DNA of 64,000 bases, taken from Cellulomonas fulva. GTDB taxonomy: Bacteria > Actinomycetota > Actinomycetes > Actinomycetales > Cellulomonadaceae. Positions 57,654 to 64,000 of this stretch are shown here, piece by piece (the first letter of the stretch is position 1; every line of letters starts with the position of its first letter). The position numbers and the translations under genes are program-made. The stretch lies in the NCBI RefSeq assembly GCF_018531375.1, contig NZ_JAHBOH010000001.1, positions 2,418,001 to 2,482,000 on the forward strand, in the 5' to 3' direction. The notes beneath the pieces are model-generated. The model was not told the origin of the DNA. It made no database searches and saw nothing but the letters and a program-made list of their open reading frames with translations.

Positions 57654-58426
57654 GCCACCACGAGCGTGAGCGTGCGCGCGCCGCGGGCGGGCCGCGGCGC
57701 GAGCTCGACGGCGAGCAGGTCGGTCCCGACGAGCTCCGCTGCCGCCGCGGCGAGGGCCTCGGCGTCCCGCGGCGGCTGGGCGCGCCGCGTCAGGAGGTGG
57801 CGGGTCAGCACCCCGCGGGCGTGCTTCGCGTTGTGCGAGACGACCGAGCGCCGCCCGGCGAGCTCCCGCTCGACCCGCACGGCGACCCAGTCGGCGGCGG
57901 CCGGCCGCCACATCGCGACGTAGTCGGCCGAGCGGGCGTCGACGACGAGCCCGCCCGCCGCCTGCTCGTCGAGCACGGCGCCCAGGTGCGCGCGCCACAC
58001 CGTGCCCAGCGGGCCGACCCCCGGCAGGTCCACGCCGCCCGACAGCCGGTAGGCGGGGATCACGTCCTGGGGCGTGACGACGCCCCAGAGCCCCGAGAAG
58101 ATCCGCACGGACTGCTCGGCGCGCCGACGCTGCGCGGGCGTGAGGTGCGCGAGCCCGGCTGCGGTGTGCAGCACGCCCGTGTAGACCGAGCGCGCCGGGG
58201 CGGCCGGCGCCTGGCGCAGCGCGGTGTTGCGCGCGACCTCGTCGGACAGCCCGGCCGAGACGTGCAGCACGTCCGTGGCGTCCGGCCGCGCGCTCACCCG
58301 GACGAGCGCGTCGAGCACGGCGGCCCGCGCGGGCGTCAGCGCGGGGGCGGACAGCGCGCCGAGGTCGACGGGAGCACCGCGTCGGGGCGCGGTCTTGCCC
58401 TCGGACGGGGGGAGCAGCACGAGCAC
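57650..58426 (-). CDS. yaaA: Peroxide stress protein YaaA (DUF328)
   Basis: 258-aa protein of the YaaA family, which lowers free iron and limits DNA damage during peroxide stress in E. coli. It starts LVLLPPSEGKTAP, the family hallmark, with VYTGVLHTAAGLAHL, FSGLWGVVTPQDVIPAYRLS and the C-terminal VSHNAKHARGVLTRHLL. The GTG at 58426 lies 6 nt after TAGAGT (58438-58433), so leaderless. The first gene of a two-gene operon with the ArsB/SLC13 carrier. Confidence 0.93.
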   Translation of the reverse strand: MLVLLPPSEGKTAPRRGAPVDLGALSAPALTPARAAVLDALVRVSARPDATDVLHVSAGLSDEVARNTALRQAPAAPARSVYTGVLHTAAGLAHLTPAQRRRAEQSVRIFSGLWGVVTPQDVIPAYRLSGGVDLPGVGPLGTVWRAHLGAVLDEQAAGGLVVDARSADYVAMWRPAAADWVAVRVERELAGRRSVVSHNAKHARGVLTRHLLTRRAQPPRDAEALAAAAAELVGTDLLAVELAPRPARGARTLTLVVA

Positions 58427-58535
58427 CGGACGACTCTAGGCGCGCGCGGGCGTGCGCGCGCCGGACGCGTGCGTCCACGGGACGAGGCGTGCGCCACGAT
58501 GGGTCCGAGGTCGGACGGGTCGAGGGGAGTGCGCC

Positions 58536-58919
58536 GTGGCGCAGGTGAAGGTCTACGGGCGGCGCTCGGCGTGGGCGCCGCGCCGGGCCGAGGTGTCGGA
58601 CGCGATCCACGGCGCGTTGGTCGACGCGTGGGGGCTGCCCGCCGACAAGCGCTTCCATCGCTTCCTGCTGCTGGACGACGAGGACCTGGTGGCACCGCGC
58701 TCGTCGGACTACCTCGTGGTCGAGGTGGTGTGCTTCACCGGCCGCAGCGCCGCGGCGAAGCGGGCGCTGCTGACCGCGTTCTTCGCCGACGTGGCACCCG
58801 CGCTCGGCCTGGCGCCCGACGACCTGGAGGTCATGATCCTCGAGAGCCCGCCGGAGCACTGGGGCATCCGCGGGGTCTCCGGTGACGAGCTCACGCTCGG
58901 GTACCGCGTCGACGTCTAG
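58536..58919 (+). CDS. Tautomerase-superfamily protein lacking Pro1
   Basis: 127-aa protein with the beta-alpha-beta layout of 4-oxalocrotonate tautomerase relatives: AQVKVYGRRSAWAPRRAEVSDAIHGALVDAW followed by KRFHRFLLLDDEDL and KRALLTAFFADVAPALGLAPDDLEVMILE (each part of one half). The catalytic N-terminal Pro expected after Met removal is replaced by Ala, so the usual tautomerase chemistry is unlikely. GTG 58536 is preceded by GAGGGGAG at suitable distance. Function unknown. Confidence 0.78.
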   Translation: MAQVKVYGRRSAWAPRRAEVSDAIHGALVDAWGLPADKRFHRFLLLDDEDLVAPRSSDYLVVEVVCFTGRSAAAKRALLTAFFADVAPALGLAPDDLEVMILESPPEHWGIRGVSGDELTLGYRVDV

Positions 58920-58968
58920 GTGGACGTGGTGGTCACGTGGTGGTCTGCGGGGACGAGCGGGTCGCGCG

Positions 58969-59361
58969 TCAGGCCCGTGCGGCGGCGAGCTGGGCCGGGG
59001 TGGAGCGCAGCAGGCAGAACTCGTTGCCCTCCGGGTCCGCCAGCACGATCCACGGCACGTCGCCCTGGCCGATGTCCACGCGCGTCGCGCCGAGCTCCAG
59101 CAGGCGTGCGAGCTCGGTCGGCTGGTCCGAGCCGTCCGGTGGGCGCACGTCCACGTGCAGCCTGTTCTTCACGGTCTTGGTCTCGGGCACCCGGATGAAC
59201 AGCCACGGCGTCGCGTCGCCCGCGGGCGGGGCGATCTCGACCTCGTCGTCGTCCGGCTCGTCGTCCTCCACCTGCACCCAGCCCAGGACGCTCGCCCACC
59301 AGCGGGCGAGCGTGGTCGGGTCCGGGCAGTCGATCGTGAGCTGGGAGACGACGAGACTCAT
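58969..59361 (-). CDS. VOC (glyoxalase-like) family protein
   Basis: 130-aa protein with the VOC fold: starts MSLVVSQLTIDCPDPTTLARWWASVLGW, has the strand VKNRLHVDVRP (possible metal His) and ends WIVLADPEGNEFCLLRS. The type is often annotated as glyoxalase-like domain protein; activity unknown. The ATG at 59361 lies 7 nt after TAGCGT (59374-59369), a leaderless start. It shares the fold but little detail with the VOC protein at 4263-4610. Confidence 0.88.
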   Translation of the reverse strand: MSLVVSQLTIDCPDPTTLARWWASVLGWVQVEDDEPDDDEVEIAPPAGDATPWLFIRVPETKTVKNRLHVDVRPPDGSDQPTELARLLELGATRVDIGQGDVPWIVLADPEGNEFCLLRSTPAQLAAARA

Positions 59362-59421
59362 GACGGCCACGCTAGCCACGGACACCGACACCCGCCCGCG
59401 GACGGCTAGGATCGGCCGTGC

Positions 59422-59821
59422 GGATGAGTCAGTCAGGCGGCCGCGTCGGCACCTCCCTCGGGGCGGTGCCGCCGAGGAACGTCCGGGCTCCGTAGGGCAG
59501 GGTGGTGGGTAACGCCCACCCGGGGTGACCCGCGGGACAGTGCCACAGAGAACAGACCGCCTCGCCCGACCGGTTCGCCGGGAGGACGCGGTAAGGGTGA
59601 AACGGTGGTGCAAGAGACCACCAGCGCACCGGGTGACCGGTGCGGCTCGGTAAACCCCACCCGGAGCAAGGCCAGACAGGGAGCGTTCGAGGGCTGCCCG
59701 CCCGAGCTCCCGGGTAGGCCGCTGGAGGCGTGCGGCAACGTACGTCGTAGATGGATGGTCGCCACCCGTGCGGGGGCAACCGCGCACGGGGACAGAACCC
59801 GGCGTACCGACTGACTCATCC
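59422..59821 (+). ncRNA. rnpB: RNase P RNA, bacterial type A
   Basis: Catalytic RNA that matures tRNA 5' ends. Universally conserved parts are clear: GAGGAACGTCCGGGCTCC near the 5' side, ACAGTGCCACAGAGAACAGACC, the central GGTAAGGGTGAAACGGTGG and GGTGCAAGAGACCACCAGC blocks, GGTAAACCCCACCCGGAGCA, and the 3' side ACAGAACCCGGCGTACCGAC. The ends pair through GGATGAGTCAGTC / GACTGACTCATCC (P1). TAGGAT (59406-59411) is the likely -10. Ends were set by P1 and may be a few bases off. Confidence 0.97.
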
Positions 59822-59897
59822 GCCCTCGCCTGAGACGCTCGTCACGGCGGCCTGTGGACAGGTACGTCGGTGTTCGCCAGGTCGTTACGGTGGTCGC

Positions 59898-60575
59898 GTG
59901 GACCGGCCGACCTCGGGTGCTGCGCGACTGCTGCGCGCTGCGCTGCTGGCGTCCCTCGTGGTCGTGCTCGCCGCTGCTGCGCACACCGCCGCTGGCGGCT
60001 TGGTCCCGTCGGTACTCGCGCTCGCGGGCCTGGCCGCGCTCGTGCTCCCCGTCGCCGTCGTCGTGACCGGGCGCAGGGTCGGGCCGTGCGGTGCGCTGGC
60101 GTTGCTGGGCCTCGGTCAGCTCGTGCTCCACGAGGGCTTCGTGCTGCTGGAGCGATGCGACGCATCGCTCACCAGCTCCGCTCCCACCGGCTCAGCTCTC
60201 GCCGGCTCAGCTCTCACCACGTCGGCTCTCGTCGGTGGCCCGCACACCGGCCACGCGGCCGTCGGGCACGTGCACGGCTGCGCCGCGCACGTCGGGGCGC
60301 ACACGAGCACGACCATGCTGGCGGCGCACGCCGCGGCGACCGTGGCGACAGCCCTGCTCGTCGCCGGTGCGGAGCGTGGGCTGTGGCGCGTGCTCGCCTA
60401 CCTGGCGCCGCTCCTGGGGCCGGTCCTGCCCGTCGTCGTCCCCGCGTGGCCGGCGTCGGCGGTCGTGCCGGTCCGCCCGGCGCCGCCCGTCGCGCTGCAC
60501 CTGCGGGTCCCGCCGGCGCGCCGCGGACCGCCCGTGCCCATGGCACCCCGCTACCCCTTCGCGCTCGCCGCCTGA
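59898..60575 (+). CDS. His-rich membrane protein next to copper genes
   Basis: 225-aa protein, no family recognised. About four helices: ~12-32, ~36-56, ~62-82 and ~140-165. Between the third and fourth lies an Ala/Ser/Thr repeat (SALAGSALTTSAL) and a His-rich loop GPHTGHAAVGHVHGCAAHVG (about 114-133) that could bind metal. The C-terminus is Pro/Arg-rich. GTG 59898 lies 6 nt after TACGGT (59886-59891). The following YcnI and CopC genes suggest a part in copper handling, which is inferred. Confidence 0.72.
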   Translation: MDRPTSGAARLLRAALLASLVVVLAAAAHTAAGGLVPSVLALAGLAALVLPVAVVVTGRRVGPCGALALLGLGQLVLHEGFVLLERCDASLTSSAPTGSALAGSALTTSALVGGPHTGHAAVGHVHGCAAHVGAHTSTTMLAAHAAATVATALLVAGAERGLWRVLAYLAPLLGPVLPVVVPAWPASAVVPVRPAPPVALHLRVPPARRGPPVPMAPRYPFALAA

Positions 60576-60648
60576 CGACCCCCGGGTCGCGGTGTGCCGC
60601 GCGTCCCTTCTCGGTGCCCCACCCGGGCACGCCCCCAGGAGTCGTCTC

Positions 60649-61407
60649 ATGTCGAAGTCCCCGCGCGCTCTCGCGCGCCTCGCTGCCGCCGGCGTCGCCG
60701 TCGCGGCGCTCGTCGTCGTCCCCGCCGCCGGTGCGTCCGCCCACGTGCGAGTCGTGCCCGAGTCCACGACGGCAGGGGCGTGGACCACGCTGACCTTCCG
60801 GGTCCCCAACGAGTCCCCGACCGCGGTCACGACGAGCGTCGCGGTCGACCTGCCCACCGACACCCCTTTCCTGGGCGTGTCCACCAAGCCCGTCCCCGGG
60901 TGGACGGCGAGCGTCGAGGAGGGCGACCTGCCGCAGTCCGTCGACGTGGACGGCACGACGATCACGCGCGCGCCGGTGCGCGTGGTGTGGACCGCCGACG
61001 ACGAGAAGGCCGCGATCGGCGACGGCGAGTTCCAGGAGCTCGAGATCTCGGTCGGGCCGCTGCCGGCGGCGGGCACCACGCTCGTGCTCCCGGCCGAGCA
61101 GAGCTACTCCGACGGGTCCGTGGTGGCCTGGGACGACGTCGCCACCGGCGACGACGAGCCGGAGCACCCGGCGCCGGCCCTCGTCGTGACCGAGGACACC
61201 ACCGGGGCAGGGCACGGCGCGGCGCACGGCGACACGGAGGATGCTGACGGGGTGACGACCGAGGCGACGACGAGCGAGCAGACGACGAGCGAGACGACGA
61301 GCTCGGACGGGGTGGCGCGCGCGCTCGGCGGCGTCGGCGTCCTGCTCGGCGGGACCGCGGTCGCCGTGGCGGTCACCGGGCGTCGTCGTGCGACGGGGGG
61401 CGAGTGA
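60649..61407 (+). CDS. YcnI-family copper-binding protein (DUF1775)
   Basis: Exported 252-aa protein. After a signal peptide (cleavage at ASA-HV, about 31) the mature N-terminal His of HVRVVPESTTAG is the copper-binding position known for YcnI domains. The domain spans about 32-175 (FRVPNESPTAVTTSVAVDLP, LVLPAEQSYSDG). A Thr/Ser/Glu-rich stalk and a C-terminal helix (LGGVGVLLGGTAVAVAVTG) anchor it to the membrane. CCAGGAG lies about 7 nt before the ATG. It is followed within 2 nt by a CopC-type gene; a CopD-type partner is missing. Confidence 0.9.
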   Translation: MSKSPRALARLAAAGVAVAALVVVPAAGASAHVRVVPESTTAGAWTTLTFRVPNESPTAVTTSVAVDLPTDTPFLGVSTKPVPGWTASVEEGDLPQSVDVDGTTITRAPVRVVWTADDEKAAIGDGEFQELEISVGPLPAAGTTLVLPAEQSYSDGSVVAWDDVATGDDEPEHPAPALVVTEDTTGAGHGAAHGDTEDADGVTTEATTSEQTTSETTSSDGVARALGGVGVLLGGTAVAVAVTGRRRATGGE

Positions 61408-61408
61408 C

Positions 61409-62035
61409 GTGCGCGCCCACCTGGCGCGAGCGTTCGTCGCACTGCTGGCCGCGGCGGGTCTGCTCGCCGTCGGCTCGTCGGCCCAGGCGCACGACGTGCT
61501 GCGCTCGACGGACCCGGGGGACGGATCGACCCTCGCCGTGGCGCCCGAGCAGATCACGCTGACCTTCGACCAGCCGGCGCTCGCGCTCGGCACGCAGGTC
61601 GTGGTGCTGACGCCCGACGGGCGCGACGCCGCGGCCGGCGACCCCGTGCTGGTGGACACGACCGTCACGCAGGCGGTCGGCGGCCCGCTCCCGGCGGGGG
61701 AGTACACGGTCGAGTGGCGGGTCACGTCGTCGGACGGGCACCCCATCGACGGGACGTTCACGTTCACCGCGACCGCGGCGAGCGGCTCGGACCCGACGCC
61801 GACGGCGGACACGACGGCAGAACCGACGCCGGGCGGCGAGCCGACGACGGCCGCGCCCACGACGTCAGCCGACGCGGTCCCCACGCCGGTCGCGTCGTCG
61901 ACGGCGCGACCCGTGATCGACCCCGGCCCCGCCGGTGGCGGACCGGCCGCCTGGGTCGTCGGCGGGCTCGTCGCGCTGCTCGTCGTCGGTGCGGTCGCCG
62001 TCGTCGTCTCCGCCGCCCGGTCCCGCCGGACCTGA
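61409..62035 (+). CDS. CopC-domain copper resistance protein
   Basis: 208-aa exported protein with a CopC beta-barrel. The mature protein starts with His (SSAQA-HDVLRSTDPGDGSTL), the Cu(II) ligand, and a second His sits in SSDGHPIDGTFTF. A Pro/Thr-rich stalk (about 130-175) and a C-terminal helix (AAWVVGGLVALLVVGAVAVVV) anchor it outside the membrane. GTG 61409 follows the YcnI stop by one base. The last 171 nt overlap the antisense end of the DUF817 gene, and 15-bp repeats begin just before the stop. Confidence 0.9.
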   Translation: MRAHLARAFVALLAAAGLLAVGSSAQAHDVLRSTDPGDGSTLAVAPEQITLTFDQPALALGTQVVVLTPDGRDAAAGDPVLVDTTVTQAVGGPLPAGEYTVEWRVTSSDGHPIDGTFTFTATAASGSDPTPTADTTAEPTPGGEPTTAAPTTSADAVPTPVASSTARPVIDPGPAGGGPAAWVVGGLVALLVVGAVAVVVSAARSRRT

Positions 62036-63016
62036 CCCGACCGGACCTGACGCGACCGGACCCAACGCGACTGACCACCCCGGGCCGGCCGCCGCGGGTG
62101 CGGCCGGTCCGGGCGCCCGCGGCGGGTGCACCCAGGTCACCAGCACCACCGAGATGATCATGAGCAGGAACCAGGACCCCAGCTTGCTCACCCCGACGGG
62201 GTGCCACGCGGCGGCCTGGTCCGGGTAGAGCCACGCGCCCGCGAACGTGGCGACGTTCTCCGCGACCCAGATCACGCTGGAGACCAGCAGGAACGCGACC
62301 ACGACGGGCATCCGGTGCACCCGCGTCAGGACGCGGTAGTGCATGACGCACGGACCGAAGACGACGAGCACCGCGCCCACCAGCACCCAGCGCACGTCCG
62401 TGACCCAGTGGTGCGTGAAGAAGTTGACGTAGATCGCCGCCGCGAGCACTGCGGTGACCCAGCGCCGCGGGTAGCGGTCGAACCGCAGGTCGAAGATGCG
62501 CAGCACGCGGGTCAGGTAGGAGCCGACGGCCCCGTACATGAAGCCCGAGAACAGGGGCACCGCGCCGATGCGCAGCACGCCGTCCGCCGCGTAGGCCCAC
62601 GAGCCGACGTCCGTCTTGAACAGCTCCATCACGGTCCCGACGACGTGGAACACGATCACCACGCGCATCTCTCGGACCGTCTCGAGCCGCGTCGCCAGCA
62701 TGAGCACCTGCAGCGCGACGGCGGCGATCGTGAGGAGGTCGTTGCGGGCCAGCGGCGCGTCGGGCGGGTACCACGCGTCGGTCGCCAGGATCACGACGAG
62801 CAGGAGCGCGCCGAACAGGCACGCCCACGCCTGCTTGAGCGTGAAGACCGCGAGCTCGACGAGCGCCCCGACGACGCGCGCACCGCGGCCGCCGGTGCGG
62901 ACCCGGGCCAGCTGGGCCAGCGCCCAGCGGTCGACGCGCTGCTCGACGGTCGTGAAGCCGCGCTCGGCCGCGCTCCGGGCTCCCGGGGGGCGGGTGAGTC
63001 GTCGTCGCCACAGCAC
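61865..63016 (-). CDS. DUF817 membrane protein with an extended tail
   Basis: 383-aa membrane protein. The core (about 40-310) has the DUF817 pattern with about eight helices: TLKQAWACLFGALLLVVILAT, the METRLETVREMR-like loop (MLATRLETVREMR), FKTDVGSWAYAADGVLRIGAVPLFSGFMYGAVGSY (given in parts), YVNFFTHHWVTDVRW and AENVATFAGAWLYP. Function unknown. Residues ~312-383 are a low-complexity Gly/Pro/Asp/Arg tail lying antisense to the 3' part of the CopC gene. GTG 63016 is the best in-frame start; it has GGTGGG upstream. A shorter end would be expected for the family. Confidence 0.82.
   Translation of the reverse strand: MLWRRRLTRPPGARSAAERGFTTVEQRVDRWALAQLARVRTGGRGARVVGALVELAVFTLKQAWACLFGALLLVVILATDAWYPPDAPLARNDLLTIAAVALQVLMLATRLETVREMRVVIVFHVVGTVMELFKTDVGSWAYAADGVLRIGAVPLFSGFMYGAVGSYLTRVLRIFDLRFDRYPRRWVTAVLAAAIYVNFFTHHWVTDVRWVLVGAVLVVFGPCVMHYRVLTRVHRMPVVVAFLLVSSVIWVAENVATFAGAWLYPDQAAAWHPVGVSKLGSWFLLMIISVVLVTWVHPPRAPGPAAPAAAGPGWSVALGPVASGPVGSGPAGPGGGDDDGDRTDDEQRDEPADDPGGRSATGGAGVDHGSRRRRRDRRGDRVG
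62026..62070. repeat. Three 15-bp tandem units over the CopC stop codon
   Basis: CCGGACCTGACCCGA (62026-62040), CCGGACCTGACGCGA (62041-62055) and CCGGACCCAACGCGA (62056-62070). The first contains the CopC TGA. On the minus strand they encode the Ser-Gly-Pro-Val type repeat in the DUF817 tail. Confidence 0.85.
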
Positions 63017-63114
63017 GTGCCCAGCCCACCAGGTCGCCGCCGCATGCGTGGCCCGGACGTGTGACGGTTCGGGGGAGGGGCTGCGCAGGTGCAGCTGGAC
63101 CTGCCCCGCGACGA

Positions 63115-64000
63115 CTAGAGGTACGCCGCCGCCGGCGTCGTGACGGCTCTCGTGCTCGCGGTCGTCGCAGCCGAACGGTACCCGGGCTTGGACGCCGTCA
63201 CGCGAACCGAGAGCCGGGTGCGCACGTCCGCGCTCCGTGCCGTGTACGTGGCCTTCGTCGCACCCGCGATCGCACGTCCGTCGCGTAGCCACTGGTAGCG
63301 AACGGTGACGCCGGGGACCGACCACCGACCCGGCGAGACGCGCACGGTCGCTCCGACGCGCGCCGTGCCGGTGACCGTCGGCCTCGTCACGTTCTTGATC
63401 GTGCCGGCGACGACCGTGCTCGTCGTGCTGACGGCGGAGGCCGACGGGTAGCCGGTGAGGGTGGCGGTCACGCGCACCGCGAGCTTCTTGCCGACGTCGG
63501 CGGCGACGGGAGCGTAGGTGGCCCGCGTCGCGCCCGCGATCGGCGCACCGCTGCGCAGCCACGTGTACCGGACGGACTTCGGTGCGGCGCTCCAGGTGCC
63601 GCGTGACGCCGTCACACGTGAGCCGACCGCCACCGTCCCGCTGAGCTTCGGCGGGCTCAATGCGACGAACGAGAAGACCGGAGTACGCGCGGCGGATGTC
63701 GCCACCGCTGGCGTGTACCCGTAGCGCACGGCCGTTGCGGTCGCCCTGACCTGGTGACCGACGTCGGCCTTCGTGATCGCGTAGCGCGCGCTCGACGCGC
63801 CGCTGATCGGTGCTCCGTCGCGCTCCCACCGCCACGTGACCGTCGAACCCGACCACCCCGTGACGGCTGCCGTCAACGTCGACCCGAGTGCGGCCTTGCC
63901 GGTCAGCGAGACGCGACCGGCCCCGAGAACGCCGCGCTCCACCTCGCCCCACGGCCCGACCACGCGTACTCCCTCACGCAGGCCGACGAGCCGCGCGGTG
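63115..64000 (-). CDS. Partial surface protein with Ig-like (WSG-x-TVTY-x-WLRDG) repeats
   Basis: The frame is open to the right edge, so the N-terminal part lies outside the window. About 295 codons are visible, made of three and a half repeats of ~83 residues: each has a VG-x-x-V strand, a G-x-WS, then WLRDGRAIAGATKATY, then ADV-x-x-x-L-x-VRVTA and GY. These immunoglobulin-like repeats are common at the C-terminus of secreted actinobacterial proteins. The end is ...TTPAAAYL without LPXTG or a membrane helix. The enzyme or binding domain it carries is unknown. Confidence 0.8.
   Translation of the reverse strand, partial: TARLVGLREGVRVVGPWGEVERGVLGAGRVSLTGKAALGSTLTAAVTGWSGSTVTWRWERDGAPISGASSARYAITKADVGHQVRATATAVRYGYTPAVATSAARTPVFSFVALSPPKLSGTVAVGSRVTASRGTWSAAPKSVRYTWLRSGAPIAGATRATYAPVAADVGKKLAVRVTATLTGYPSASAVSTTSTVVAGTIKNVTRPTVTGTARVGATVRVSPGRWSVPGVTVRYQWLRDGRAIAGATKATYTARSADVRTRLSVRVTASKPGYRSAATTASTRAVTTPAAAYL

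Noticed and set aside
59433..60131. Protein-coding frames within 59.4-59.8 kb
   Set aside because: The region is rnpB, with all universally conserved RNase P RNA blocks; overlapping frames are chance.

Overview
The window is very GC-rich and gene-dense, with many GTG starts and short ATGA/GTGA overlaps. Its gene content is that of a high-GC actinobacterium: bldC, DUF3145 and DUF3052 proteins, a FasR-type regulator beside fabD-fabH-acpP-fabF, and a homodimeric AceE. Secreted or surface glycoside hydrolases, a modular chitinase with a Pro/Thr linker, and a maltose importer suggest a polysaccharide-degrading member of the Micrococcales such as Cellulomonas. The genus is an inference from gene content; no species marker is present. 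No phage, insertion sequence or CRISPR array was seen. The window opens and closes inside genes.

Layout. 1-13 kb is mostly housekeeping: leuA with a leucine-codon leader, recO, uppS, glyS and dusB. Among them sits an ABC-2 exporter with a DesK/DesR-type two-component pair. 12-24 kb is a maltose/maltodextrin utilisation island: a PfkB sugar kinase, three GH13 enzymes, a LacI-type repressor and malEFG (no malK). 23.7-32.4 kb holds dgt, then a repeat-rich spacer with two large palindromes, a CBM-GH18 chitinase, a very unusual membrane-anchored GH67-like protein, and dnaG. 32.4-35 kb holds an AztD/AztC-type zinc-chaperone and zinc-binding protein pair without its ABC transporter, then a transglutaminase-like protein.

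36-43 kb contains a DUF1206 protein, an MFS transporter, tRNA-Asn, a CAT-anticodon tRNA, a cyclic di-GMP-I riboswitch in front of bldC, def, and small conserved proteins. 41.7-46.9 kb is the type II fatty-acid cluster fasR-fabD-fabH-acpP-fabF. 47-52 kb holds aceE, a DUF3052 protein, an AhpE-like peroxiredoxin and tRNA-Val. 52-59 kb holds a frameshifted MOSC gene, a Nif3-like protein, a zinc-ribbon coiled-coil protein, a histidine phosphatase, an ArsB/SLC13-type transporter and yaaA. rnpB lies at 59.4-59.8 kb, followed by a small copper-handling cluster (His-rich membrane protein, YcnI, CopC), a DUF817 membrane protein, and a partial Ig-like-repeat surface protein at the right edge.

Common themes. 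At least 18 genes have a -10-like hexamer ending 6-7 nt before the start codon, which predicts leaderless mRNAs. Where such a signal exists I used it to choose the start. Many convergent or operon-end junctions carry perfect 14-17 bp GC-rich hairpins without a U tract. The best candidates for new biology are the GH67-like multi-membrane protein beside the chitinase, the transporter-less AztD/AztC pair, and the c-di-GMP riboswitch controlling bldC.
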